Below are positions 29,469-43,755 of a stretch of 64,000 nucleotides of DNA, piece after piece. Below the pieces are notes generated by a model. The model saw only the letters and a list, made by a program, of their open reading frames with translations, was not told the DNA's origin and ran no database searches. The stretch covers positions 3,891,192 to 3,955,191 of the forward strand of contig WARS01000014.1 of NCBI GenBank assembly GCA_008933995.1. Reading direction: 5' to 3'. This DNA comes from Datnioides undecimradiatus. Lineage: Eukaryota > Chordata > Actinopteri > Lobotiformes > Datnioididae. Numbering within the stretch: position 1 is the first letter of the stretch; every line of letters starts with the position of its first letter. Made by a program: the position numbers and the translations under genes.

Positions 29469-30771
29469 TTAAGGCCAGTGGTATCTCAGGTACCAGATAG
29501 TGTCAGTAGACAGAGCAGGCCCAAGAAGTGGGTTCAGCTGGGCCAGAATTGCTATCAACCAGCTGATGGATGGAAAGGACATAAAAACATACATGAATAC
29601 AAAACTACTTACACCCTTTACATTCAAGGCTCAGAAACCAAATTCTGAATTTTGGAACACATCTATCATGACAACACATCTAGTTAGGATTGTTTGACAG
29701 ACGCAGCGTTAGAATGAGGGCTTTTTCCATCTGACATGTAACATGACACCACGTGCACGCTTGCACCTAATTGTGGATATAAATAATTTATCATAAATGC
29801 AGAAACATTATATATAGTCTGTCTTGTTTTGTCTGACAAACAGACCCCAAGACATTCAGTTACCTATGACAAAAAGCAGAAAATCATCACACTTTTCCCT
29901 GTAAATTTCTTAAATAATTCATCAATGATCAAGGTAGATGTCTTTGATTGACAAGTTTCTCTTAAAGGTTTAGGTGACTTGCAATTTCAGTATGCTACAG
30001 ATGCATGACATGTTTTAAAACACAAACAGACACAACATGATGTTAAGACAACCTGGTGCATCCACGGGATGATAATACTTACAACAAGTAGCAGCAAACA
30101 GCAGTTAACACCAGCATCGTGACTATCACTCTGTGTGGATAGGAGAAGACATTCAAAACTTAGCATATTTAACATCTAATGACTGCACACATGGTTTTAA
30201 AATACATCACAGCCCATTCATTAACAAGGCTTGATCTCGTGATGCGACTGACACACAGGCAAATAGGGGAAGTTGCGCTAGGAACATTTTCCAGACATGG
30301 CGTGTTTACTCTAAAGCATTTAATATAATAGTATAATATTATTTGAAAATACAATTTGGATTATTTATATTACAGAGATATCAGCAATTATAACGTTTAA
30401 ATAATCATACGTGTGAAGTTTCCTACAACTCAGGGAGGAAGGTCTGTTAAATTAGCTTCGGCTAACTAAACATAATTTTGACTAACTGACTTTAACGTTT
30501 TAATGTCTGAACCTGTTCAAGTAACGCTGAGCTACTTATATATAAAGAATGAATAGTTTATACACTGTGCGGGTACACGTAGAAAGTGAGTCACGGGACA
30601 TGATACAATAAAAACTTGATTTCAGTTTAGCTCCAAACAGGCTAAAAGAGCTAGCCAACAAACTTACCCTCTGTTTGGTCCTTTGGGGATGAACCAAGGC
30701 ACCACTCCTCCAACAATCCCCCAAAACAGGGTCATTACAGACATGGCGACCACAAAACTTAGTTCCGCCAT
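29469..30771 (-). CDS. atp6v0e1: V-type proton ATPase subunit e1
   Basis: A small two-helix membrane subunit of the V0 sector of the proton pump that acidifies endosomes, lysosomes and Golgi. Coding exons in order: 30,668-30,771; 30,083-30,130; 29,469-29,562, all GT-AG. The product is 81 aa, as in human. Helix 1 is in [20 protein letters not shown], then the family signature [11 protein letters not shown], then helix 2 ([22 protein letters not shown]) and the tail ending YLRYHWP. The stop is followed 31 bases later by a donor (CAG/gtacat at 29,438). An acceptor at 29,278 starts a non-coding exon, so the 3'UTR is spliced; the junction is too close to the stop to trigger nonsense-mediated decay under the usual 50-base rule. 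The loop after NPLLGP reads ALSTDT and lacks the N-glycosylation sequon of mammalian e1. Atp6v0e2 is the alternative, but the N-terminus and synteny favour e1. Confidence 0.93.
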
Positions 30772-30894
30772 GATGCTAGTTTGGTTTTTAAACCAAGAAC
30801 AGGGCAGAAGTGCAAACTTTTCACTTGAGAAACTTCAGGGTCGCCCAGTTGTTACACACAAACCCAGAGGACGATCGGGAGGAGGCAGCACGCA

Positions 30895-30925
30895 TCACAT
30901 GATCATCGACCATAGAGGGCGGGGC
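30895..30925 (-). promoter_or_regulatory. atp6v0e1: atp6v0e1 promoter: TFEB/MITF-type E-box and GC box
   Basis: TCACATGA at 30,895-30,902, about 125 bases upstream of the start codon, fits the MITF/TFE E-box consensus TCAYRTGA. GGGCGGGGC at 30,917-30,925 is a GC box (Sp1 type). V-ATPase genes are well-known members of the TFEB-controlled lysosomal (CLEAR) network; use of this site is inferred. Confidence 0.4.
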
Positions 30926-30929
30926 TAAA

Positions 30930-31930
30930 CTGAGCTCAGTTCACACTGTGCGGCGTTCACATTCATTTGTAAAGCTGGCATGTGGTTAAAGATTGAACAT
31001 CTAAGAAGAAAACAAACACTTTGGCCGTTTTCTCTGGATCACCATTTCATATATTATCAGGGAATGCAATGACAGATCAAACTTTAACATTTTTGTGAAA
31101 TATCGTGGTTATGACATCCAGCGACACCAGCTGTTTCATGTAAATGCTTGAGTTTGACAGACAGCCTCTTTGGCAGGTGATGCTGGTTGGAGACGCTCCA
31201 TTTTCAGATGTAGTACTTAATATAGTACCTCCTACTATTGGTAAACCTCAGGCTGTGGTAAAAAGTGACACCTATTGCTCATTTTGCAAAATTACATACT
31301 GATCAGCATCAAGCTTCTCTTGTAATAAAAGTCCTGCAGAACGAGACTTCAAACAGTAAATGTGCACAGCCTGCTTTTTAGTTGCAGGTTATTTGGCTAA
31401 TGCTCTTTTGACTCAGGCTACAAAAAATGTCAACTTGTCAGAGAAAACGTCAAATTTCCTTTTAATTCTGAGGGACTAATACCAAGGGCCAAACTGTAAG
31501 AAATTGTTTTCTAAATATCTTCAAATATGACATCTGCGTTTTCGCATTATTTTCCAAGCTGTTTTGGACATTTTTATTTTATTAAGTATCAAAATGGTTA
31601 TTTATGCCAACTAATCCTACAATTTAGCATTTCTACTCTGTAGCATGAACACCTCATAGAGAAGAGCACTAATTTACCAGACTCTAAATTTCTCTGAACA
31701 TACATCTGCCTGCACAAATTCATAAACTAAACCAGCACTTGCCTTGACTTTTAGATACACTTTAAGCAATGGCTTTGAAGTGAATGCACTCCAGTGTTGT
31801 TTGGGTTAGTAATCTATATAGTAATCTATATAGTGTTACAGATTCAATTCTATTTTAAGACAAATTATGGTAAAATGTCATGATCACAACTCTGCAATTA
31901 AAACATGAGACAGACAGTACGGTCCATTTA
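30930..31930. other. Intergenic DNA between atp6v0e1 and rpl26
   Basis: About 1 kb of AT-rich sequence with no supported gene. A short direct duplication (agtaatctatat twice) is seen near 31,808-31,833. The right end includes the rpl26 3' flank. Confidence 0.5.
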
Positions 31931-31935
31931 CACAG

Positions 31936-31941
31936 TTTATT
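31936..31941 (-). terminator. rpl26: rpl26 polyadenylation signal
   Basis: TTTATT on the plus strand is AATAAA for the minus-strand transcript, only about 20 bases after the rpl26 stop codon. A very short 3'UTR is usual for ribosomal protein genes. Confidence 0.8.
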
Positions 31942-31959
31942 GATAGCAAAAGATCATTT

Positions 31960-34465
<2,506 letters not shown>

Positions 34466-35128
34466 TCACCTGAGCTGTAAGGTTATGAAAACTCCAGTTG
34501 CTTTACAATTGACTCCAACACAAATCCTACAAGCAGTTGCAGTAATACTGTCAAGTTAGCAAAGGAGTGCTACGCTAACGTAGGTTTAGCTACTAAACAT
34601 TTCTGATTCACTGCACCTCTCCACCGCTGAAACACGAAAAGAAACACTGTACGTCAAACAATGCAACTACTCCACACACGAATACTTTATCATAGTAGCA
34701 GCTAGCTAGCTAGGTAGGTACGGCAAGTCTGTAACATTGTATGCTAAGCTAGCAATACTACAGCGTTAGCATAATATAACAAACTGCTGCTATTGTATTT
34801 CTGGGCCAATATTAACTCAACGATATTGTCTAGGGAGCTACAGCCCAAAGAAAACACGTTAACTGTAAAGACGGAGAATATTCATCGCCAACACCAGGAA
34901 TCAAACTCCTTCAGCAGCCGACATGCGGATACCGACAGACTTAACCGGGGGACAAAATACAGAGACGTTTTATTTTGTTATCTATCATCAACATGTCATC
35001 AATATTGGCCATCTTTTGATTGTGACAAGGTACACGGCGTGTTTAGATCGTTATAGGGATACATAGTGACATTGAAGGGAGGATGGATGGTGATAACTTT
35101 AGTGAAATTATCTGCCAGGAATTCTTAC

Positions 35129-35212
35129 CCTGCCGTTTGCTCCTCTATGGCCGGCGGAAAAGAGACTCGCAAAGTACTTCCGCTTGCATTAGTTCACATT
35201 GAAATCTCGCGA
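35129..35212 (-). promoter_or_regulatory. rpl26: rpl26 non-coding first exon and TOP-type promoter
   Basis: On the minus strand a pyrimidine start CTCTTTTCC (from about 35,164) begins a short leader that ends at a donor GGCAGG/gtaagaa (35,128/35,129). This is the 5'-TOP architecture of ribosomal protein genes, which places translation under mTOR control. Just upstream, CGGAAGT (minus strand, 35,176-35,182) is an ETS-type site. TCTCGCGA (35,205-35,212) matches most of the TCTCGCGAGA motif found at housekeeping and ribosomal protein promoters. The exact start site is inferred. Confidence 0.6.
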
Positions 35213-35869
35213 TATGTCCATGGAAACGGACTCAAAGCTTCAAATCAACACCCAGAACGGTGGATATTATTACACGAACACCTATGTTTAGTCGAAAATG
35301 CATCTTTAATACTACTGCGTGTAATTATAATTGTGGATATACATTTATGGGAAAATTTGTACAGCTTCTCGGTCATTTTACTGTTTTTTTTCTGTTACAG
35401 CATTATTGCAACGAATTAAAGTTCATATACAACAATAATTGAATCTTAAGTGTTTTGGTTTTTTTACTAGTTTTATTTTTTTGAGACGTTTACTGTCAAT
35501 ATGAAATATTGCCACACGATGGCGGCAAACTCAACTAATCAATTACCCAGTCAGCAGTTGGAAACAAGTTTTGTCTATGATTCATCAAGTTTTGGCCTAT
35601 GTTCGTCACACAGTGTACTGTTGAGATTGTCCTACTGCTTAGAATATTCTAGTAATGTGATAACAGACACACACGTATAATGACATGGTTATACAACAAA
35701 ATGTGCTAACAGTCTATTACAGATGTTCTATACTAGCTTGCCAGATTAATATTGGAATGTCGTGGGAGCAACATCAGCACCTTTATTATCAGCTGTAGTG
35801 GCTCTTTTTTACCCCAAATAACCTGAGACAAACAAACAAGAGGGGAGGGGGGTGTTTACACCGGCAGAC

Positions 35870-36218
35870 CACACATTGACCTCCTGTCTGAGAGGACAGA
35901 GGCGACCCCCTGTCCTGCTCTCACTCAGGCAACTACATACACGGAGTGAAGTACCGACACGGAGGCGGAGGCGCGCTGACACCGTCCGCTGTTTGCTCCC
36001 CGAGCGGCGCGCAGTTTCACCGGAGCCTGCTGCCTGCCTGCCTGCGCTGTCTGCCTGCGAAAAGTGATGCTGTCATAGCCCCCTGCGCCGCGGACAGAGA
36101 GCCTCTTTCCCCTCCCGCACCCCCCCGGTTCCTCTCTGGCTGGCTGTCGCGGCGACAGTGCGGATGTGGAGCCCGCAACGCAGCGCTCTTCACCCGTCGG
36201 CAAGCATCGGAGAAGAAG
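35870..36218 (+). promoter_or_regulatory. ppp2r2b: CpG-rich 5' region of the ppp2r2b Bbeta2 first exon
   Basis: A locally GC- and CpG-rich stretch (about 35,940-36,200, with motifs such as gaggcgcgctg and gagcggcgcgcag) lies directly upstream of the Bbeta2 start codon. It contrasts with AT-rich flanks, so it is probably the promoter and 5'UTR. It is divergent from the rpl26 promoter about 0.8 kb away. It contains upstream ATGs: one opening a 3-codon frame near 36,067, and one at 36,164 in a frame that overlaps the main start. Confidence 0.5.
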
Positions 36219-36297
36219 ATGAAATGTTTTTCCCGTTATCTCCCGTACCTTTTCCGCCCTCCGAGCACCATCCTCTCCTCCACTTGCCACACCGAAG
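36219..36297 (+). CDS. ppp2r2b: ppp2r2b alternative first coding exon, Bbeta2-type N-terminus (partial gene)
   Basis: B55-beta is a WD40 regulatory subunit that targets protein phosphatase 2A. This exon encodes 26 residues, MKCFSRYLPYLFRPP... to CHTE, then one base (G) and a donor gtaggg, so it ends in phase 1. It matches the mammalian Bbeta2 tail as I remember it at nearly every position. In mammals that tail is neuron-enriched and works as a cryptic mitochondrial import signal, sending PP2A to the outer membrane. The tail is basic, aromatic and free of acidic residues until its last residue. The ATG has purine at -3. Common exons (expected to start ADIISTVEF) are not in the window. Assignment to one teleost paralogue (a or b) is not possible. 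Confidence 0.9.
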
Positions 36298-37256
36298 GTA
36301 GGGTGGGACGCCGAGGGGGCTGTCAAAGGGCTGTGAGTTGCTTACTTTGAGCGTGTGACATGCATGTTGAGGCTGCTACTCTGTCCCTGTCTGACACATA
36401 CAACACATGCCTGTGTGCAGAAGTTAAGATCGTCCAGTTGCAGGGCTGCTAACCCACTGCAGATTTGTCACACTGCGTGAAGTTGTGGGAGCCATTCTTA
36501 AATCTAGAGATGGGGTAGACGTAAAGATCACTGATGCATACGACTTAGAGGATTTTTATGTGTGTGGCTGCGCCTGTCTGGTGTAAAAGAGTAGCACTCC
36601 TTGTTTCACTCGTTTTGTTTTCCTTAAAGCTAGAGCTGCCAACACACAGGCCTACAGCATGCCAGGAGAGACGCTCAGTTTGTGGAGTTGCATGACAAGT
36701 ATCTTCCCTTGCCCCTTAATATCGCCTCTTTCATTCATTTCCCCCTGTCACAGTTTGCTTAGTTAATCCATAGACAACATACGTTGCTGTAGGCCTGTCT
36801 GGAACCATATCACACTTTAGTACACCTGCAATTCACTCCATTCACCATGTAATGCATCCAGTCTACACAGAGTTATTGCCCTGGAGGTGTGCCGAGTTAA
36901 AATCTTGAATTGAGTGAATTGACCTCAGCCACTAAATGAGTTCATAAGAGCGATTCATCCTGCTGATTGTGTTGTCAGAAGGTGCAGCCCAAGAGGGTCT
37001 GACTGTTTGTATAACCAGCCATTTACTAGGTCATAATGTGGAGACTGAGCCACTGCATTATTTAGCTTTGCATGGATGCCCTCCTTCCTGTGCGTGCTCT
37101 GCCCTCAGCCCTCTGGCACAGGAAGGAAGATAGTGTGGTACAGTCTACAGTGCAGTATGTGGTGGTCATAGCCAGGGCCCTTCACAGCCTGTAAAGCTGA
37201 CCTATATACTGTATATGTTCAATAAGAAAAGAGAAGGGTATTTATGAATGTTCACC

Positions 37257-37280
37257 CACTCACTCACTCACTCACTCACT
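37257..37280. repeat. (CACT)6 microsatellite
   Basis: Six perfect CACT units in the first ppp2r2b intron. Confidence 0.9.
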
Positions 37281-37749
37281 CATGTGCTCTTCTGCTCCAT
37301 CACATCCATTTATGTCCCCCTTTTCAAAGTTTTACTCCTTGTCTTCCTTTCATCAGCCATCTGAGCAATTTTACATTGACTTGTTGGATAAATTAAAGAG
37401 TGAACATTTATTGACAAAGTATTGACAACAGTATGCAAAAGATAATAGAGAAGTTAAAGACAACAAGGGAACATACAGCTGAACAAACTGTTGAAAAGAA
37501 AATACACTCTAAAGACAATATCAGAAATTAAACAAACGATTAATTAAAAGAACAATAGATCAATTAAAGAATTGATGAAGGGTTTTACATTACTTGATGT
37601 ACACGGCCTTAAGTTAAGTATAAACCATTGAAGAAACTCATCTTTTATTTAGAGTTTGTTACTTGTTATCCTTTGACGAGGTGTAATCATCCTGACAAAA
37701 GTATTACCCTGAAGAAGGCAAAGTATTACCTCCAAGACACCTGAGAAAA

Positions 37750-37750
37750 A

Positions 37751-37791
<41 letters not shown>
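37750..37791. repeat. Compound (TA)n(CA)n microsatellite
   Basis: An A-run followed by about nine TA units and then eleven CA units. Confidence 0.92.
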
Positions 37792-38811
37792 TTTGTAGGA
37801 CAGTCATTTTTTGCTTTTATGCTCTTGTCTTGTTCATGTCTCCAGTTCATATTTTTCAATTTTAAAGCTGCTTCTGTATTGTTCTGTATTGTGACAGTTT
37901 GAACAAAATACACCGCCTGCTTTATATATATAGCCAAAAAGATTTGTTGTCGCATGAAATGCAGAGATACGATTGTACAAGTCATAAATGCGAGCTGCTA
38001 AATTTAAGAGGTGAGGTCAACAAACACAATCTTTCACTCCTACTCTTTCTCTCTCTCTCAGACTCCCGCTGCCTGAGATAAGGGAGTGGTATAATAGAGG
38101 AAATGATAGATCAGTAAAACGTGCAGCTGCAATGCTCAGCCACAGTAATATGATACACGATCCTGCCTTGCTCTCTGTGTGGAGAAATATGAAACAGTTG
38201 TACACAGAAAGCGACACTGAATCTCATGTGCTGGAGGCCAGTGGGGTGTGATGACACAGCGCATGACCTTGGAAATATGATTTGTAAAAGTGACACAGGC
38301 CGTCTCATCTGCAGGCCATGTTCTGCACGCACGTGTTTCAAAAAGTGAGAAAAAGTGTTTGTCCACAGATCAATGAGTGCACGTGTGTTTGTGTTGCATG
38401 GAAGCTGGTGCCTCAGTGTTTGTTTACGCCTGTGTTTGCACTTCCTGCCGTGACCTTGTTACCGTCATTTGCTTTACCATTAGACCTGCTGGTCTTGAGG
38501 AAGCTGGTGGGTGCAGCACTGTAGCCCTTCATGTTTAGCTTGAACGCCCTCCCTCCCTCTCTTCACCATCTCCCAGCGTTCATGTCCGCTCCAGCTGAGC
38601 GGAGTTCACCCCAGGGAAGATGAGTGTGCAGTTACCGTGTTAGTGGAAAATACATTATATAAGCCCTGTACTGGACCATATTGTGTGTGTGTGTGTTCTC
38701 TTTGTTTATCTGGGCCATTGTGAAGAGCAGTTTGCCAGCATCACTCGGATTCACCTGGGTCCAGTCTCTGAGGAATACACAGCCAGCTTTTGACTTCCTG
38801 CGTCTTTTTAA

Positions 38812-38812
<1 letters not shown>

Positions 38813-38854
<42 letters not shown>
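38813..38854. repeat. (TG)21 microsatellite
   Basis: A pure TG tract, read as poly-Cys-Val in spurious frames. Confidence 0.95.
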
Positions 38855-38856
<2 letters not shown>

Positions 38857-39608
38857 CGGGCCCTGGTGTTAGCTTGCACGAGTCTCACTGTGGCTTTTGT
38901 CTATTTTTTTCCTGCTCTTTTTTTCCCCTTTGGTGTCTTCTTTTTTCCCATTTCACATCAGTCTGTCAGTTCTGGTGTGATGGATTAAGTCTTAAAGGTT
39001 CCTGATGGGTGTGTGTTTGTATGTGTGTCTCCCTTCTGCTGTCCTGTGTTTGAGTCAGGGAAAAATGTGCGTCCCCAGCTGACACCTCGCCACATCTCAC
39101 GCTGCCATCAATCAATGCAGCAAGTCCTTCCTCAGCTTCCTCTTCTCCCTCTTACTAGCCGCTGTATTGTGTCAGGGCAACTCTGTGATCCATTATTTGT
39201 TTGAGTGTGACAGAAAAACACAGAACGAAGTTATGAATATTTAAGATGAGATCTGCAAAAACAAGGTCTTTGTGATTAATAACTATAGTTGACGTTTGTC
39301 ATGTCTCGTGGTGTGTGTGTGTATTTGTATATGTGCATTTTTGTTCGGCTGTTTTATTTATAAGAAGAGCAGTGAGCTTGTCATGGCAGTGCCTGAGGGG
39401 GGCTTCTGTCGGCATTTTGACAAAGCATTGACACTGTGTTGGAGTTCTGCTGGTGAGGAGCAGAGCGTATGCTAGTGTGTACGTGTGCCGTTATCATACG
39501 TCCTGTTGTGTCGCTGTTATCCTCACAGACACCCACTTCACAGTTTAGAACACACTCCTCACAGTCATCCCGTCCTTGCATGCCGTGGGGGACAAACACC
39601 CTACATAA

Positions 39609-39614
<6 letters not shown>

Positions 39615-39641
<27 letters not shown>
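39615..39641. repeat. (AC)13 microsatellite
   Basis: A pure AC tract within the ppp2r2b intron. Confidence 0.92.
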
Positions 39642-41019
39642 TATGAGCTTGTGGATATAAGTCCTCCACACACTCATACACGTGACTGTTCTGTTTTAGT
39701 TTGGTCAGCTTTTCAGATCAGAGGGTAGAAAGATAGGAGATTGGGCAACAAGGAGGTGGTACCAGAAAGGAGGAGGGAGATTAGAAGAAGTGTTGGTTCA
39801 TAGAAATCACTTGGTAGACCAACCTGGTCCAGTTGTCATGAGCAGCTAACTTCATAATTTACCACTGTGACAAGCAAAATAGCATGTAGAAGATAAAACC
39901 ATAAAATATATAACAGTTCCCCAGCAAAGTGTCTGAAAACCTAGTGTCCTATGTGATATATTTGGTAAGTTGTGTCACAGTTACAAATTAAGGTAACAAT
40001 CTGTGTCATTTGGTGCTTGTCAAGAGGAATAATGGGAAACATTAGGTGATACCTCAAAGAATTAGGATGTGGTTGTTGTTTAACAATCAAGACTTCAACT
40101 CCCATGACGCAGCAGCAAATGCATCTTTTGTTTTCAGTGTTTTGATTGAGAGAGACCAGTGTAGCAACAGAAATTACTATATACTGTTGATTAAAGCGGT
40201 AGGCCACCTTTGACGTTTCCTGTGTGGGTCAAGTTCCAAAAACGTTAGACCATTTTTCCCACAATGCATCTGAATAGCATTTTCGGTTAAACCCGCCCTG
40301 GTTAATTCCCATGACTTTAAGTTTGTAATACACATTTTCTGTTCAAATTTTCTCCATGCCCAAGCTGAAACAATCCAAACATCATTATGACATTATTAGG
40401 TAATTTCCTCATTCTTACGAAAGCTCCTCCAGAGCCACAGGAACCCACTACATAACAGTTTTCACAGGCTGAACAGTGAGTAAAGTGAACCTATATGTGA
40501 GCTTGGAAGAGTGGAAAACACATGCAGGAGCTCCTGCGACAGCAAACATCTGCTCGGCTGAAGAGCCCTGCAGCAAGACACTTTCATGGCCTGCTTATGT
40601 TCCCTTCTGAAACAGACTTTGTTGTGTAGTTGTGCGAAAAGAGAAATTCCCATCATGGCAAAGATTAGAACGACAAAATAAAAGATTTATTCCTGTTTCT
40701 GACTGAAGCAGGTTTGTTTGATACTTATTTACAAAGTGCCATTTCTTGCCTTGCTCTCTGAAGTCTATTTCTGTTTGCAGGGATGGAGCCTGTTGGTTGT
40801 TTTGCATACTTGTAGCTTTTATATAAACGAAACCACATTGTCCTTGCTGCGCTAATCATTTTATATTTAAATTGGATCAAGCAACTTATGTAATGTGAAA
40901 GATGTTGCCTGCAGTGATAAACTCCCAAATAATAATCACTTGACTCTAGCCTGAGCCCACTGGAACATTTTAGCGTCTGACGGTTAATTGTTTCAGTTTT
41001 TCACACACTCACCCTTCTC

Positions 41020-41230
41020 ATCAGCGTTGTTTCCAGCTGCAGCAGGCAGCTGTGTGATAAACCCACTGTGTGATACCTGCCCGACACCAAACAACACAAA
41101 GTCGGTGACCAGCTGGTAAACACAGTGGAGCTTTTATTAGCTGAAGAGCTGCAAAATTTTCTCATGCTATTGTTGCTCTGTGCCTGCTGGTTGCCTTAAT
41201 AGGAAACTGTTTGCTAACAACATTCCAAAT
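41020..41230 (+). repeat. Dispersed repeat, copy 1 of a local pair
   Basis: It shares, in the same order and orientation, several blocks with 43,485-43,755: agcaggcagctgt, agctggtaaacacagtgga, agctgaagagct, gttgctctgtgcctgctgg and aactgtttgctaacaa. Differences of about 20-30% plus indels indicate two old insertions of one interspersed family rather than a recent duplication. Limits are approximate. Confidence 0.6.
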
Positions 41231-43484
41231 ATCAACTCAATAAACTACAAATATGCCTGGGTTGTGTTTATAGCTTGTTTTCTTGCCCGGAATGGGTCAA
41301 AATATCAATAAATGCTGGTTTTAACAACCACATGGGTGTTTTTTGTGTGTTTAAACTAATTGATGCTCTAATCCAATAAACTGGATTGCTATCTGTGCCA
41401 ATATTGACCTTTTGTAACAGATCATTTATCATCCAGATGTGACCCATCCGGTCTACATTACGCAAACTTTATAAAAACCTGACAGATCAATCCGATTAAA
41501 ATCCTCACGATCCTTAACAAGAATGCATGCGTATGAAGTATGTAAACCTGCGTGGCTATCATCATCTAGCCGCTGCAGTAGTGACTGCCTCCGTTGATCA
41601 GGGTGTCTGTGTGGTTGGACATTGGTACTTGTTATGACCTGGTGGTGAAGCTCCTCACAGGCATGTGAAAAGCAGCGGCTAACAACTACGTGTGTATTGC
41701 ATCAGACATTTGCAATACATGGTCTGCAACACAGTGCGTACCCTCCTGAGGCTAACAGGGAGTTCGCAGTGACATGGGGTTCAACAGGAATCAGACAGTA
41801 TAAAATGGAGCACGAGGGACAGAAAATGCAAACAAAATGTCACGTTTAGTCATTGTATTGTAGATGATTAGTTTAGAACTGTTTTAGGATGGCTTCTTTA
41901 AATGTGAGTTAATATTGGTTGGGTTGTGGTCAGATACTTTTCTCATGAAGTACTCATGTGTAACACAAACATCATTTTCATACTGAAAGGAATGAAGGAA
42001 AACTAATCTCTGCCTGGAGGGCAGCAGGTCAACATAAACGCTGATGGTGCGCTTTGGAAAATGGTGAGCAACAACATAAATGAGGTGACGTGCAGTTAGG
42101 GGGATGAAACGTGTCCTTTGAATACAATTCGGTCGATCTCAGGAGCCTGTGGGAACTTAAATGAACACGTTCTGCAGCACAGTGAGATGAAAACACCATA
42201 ACATAGCAGCCTCTTTCTCACACAGCACTCACTCGCAGTTTCACTTTACCACAAACACTTCCTGCTAGGTCTCTGCAGTAAGGCGACATGAAAACAAGGA
42301 AAGAAGTGAGCAATTACAGTATCACTGAACCTCCCCTCGCTCCTCCAGCCGCACAGGAGGTAGCGTATCATTACAGCTAACATAGTGACGCAAGTCTCGT
42401 TCTCGCCTTTCCTTTTGTTTCACGTGTAGCGTGCATGTTTCACCTCTTCCTGGTAACTAGATGGTGATTCCCAGAGTTCGAACACCTTGTGTTAAACAGT
42501 ATTGACCATCCCCCTGTTGGGAGCAGAGCCAGACAAAGAGGCTCCTTATCGAGCTGGACTGCTGGGCCTTTGCTCCTGCTGGCAGGCTGCAGCACAGAGA
42601 CAGAGACTACTATTGGGATTGAGGTATATATAGAACATCAGGATGGGCTTCCTCTTTCTCTCCCTCTCCCTCTCCGCCCATCTGTCTGTGGTTTTTATAA
42701 AGGGTCCTGGTGGGTTGACTGAGATGGGTTTCCACTGCTGCAATAAAATCCATTCATTAAGTATGGCTAAATGTGTGCACCTTGTTATTTGCCTTTAAAA
42801 ACAATGTAGCAAAGAAATGTACAGTAACTGGCAGAATGTTTTTTAAGCCCAAGGTATTCTTAGAGGCAGTGAACCAACATATTAGTTCAGACACAACAAT
42901 GGTTTGATGACTCTGTTTGTGTAATTAAAAATTGCTCCTTTATTAATCCTTATTCCCCCCTTTTCCTCTTTTTGTTGAGCCCATTAAAGTTAGACTAACC
43001 CAGGCTAAGATATAACAAGCGCTCAGCACACCCAGGTGACACACACGGATAAAAAGCTTTTCTTGTTTGCATCGCAGCCTTTTCAACTTGTGTGAATTTA
43101 GGAGAATAAACTAGCTTGGATGAAACTTTAATGAGGTTTTGCAGCAGCAGAGAGGAGGACATACAGTTGATCGGAAGAACAAATGGTGCTGGAGATAATA
43201 AAACAAAGTGTCACAGCAACTTTACATATTTTAAATAATGCAACAGAAAGAAAGAAAATCGGATTTTTTAGGTTGAGGCAGATGCGCTGTATGTGTGTGT
43301 ATTGTAGCTGTGAATTATTACAAGTACTAGGAGAATGTACTGTATATATAGAGCAGTCCAGCAGAAAAGTGATTACTAAACAGGGATTGCTTGTACCCCA
43401 GGGTGTATTTCTGCAGTTGCCATGGGGTATGAACATATTGTGGAGTAGCTTAACTATTTTGAAAATAGAAAGAAATTATGATGC

Positions 43485-43755
43485 AGCCACAGCAGGCAGC
43501 TGTTTCTGGTGAAAGGGCTCAAAAAATAAAGCTGCCTGGCCATCCTCAGTGACTAGCTGGTGAACAAAGTGAAGAATTAATAGCTAAAGAGCTCAACATA
43601 ACTCTCAGGAGTCAGTGGAGACTAGAAAGGGCTGTAAGGATAGGGAATATCGGGTTTGCCAGGTGGCCAAAAACACGACACCAAACAAATGCTAATGTTG
43701 CTCCGTGTCTACTGGATGTGTATTTAAGCAACTGTTTACTCACAAGTTAATTATA
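43485..43755 (+). repeat. Dispersed repeat, copy 2 of a local pair
   Basis: The counterpart of 41,020-41,230. It includes agcaggcagctgt, agctggtgaacaaagtga, agctaaagagct, gttgctccgtgtctactgg and aactgtttactcacaa, and has about 60 extra internal bases. Non-coding; the family name is not certain. Confidence 0.6.
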
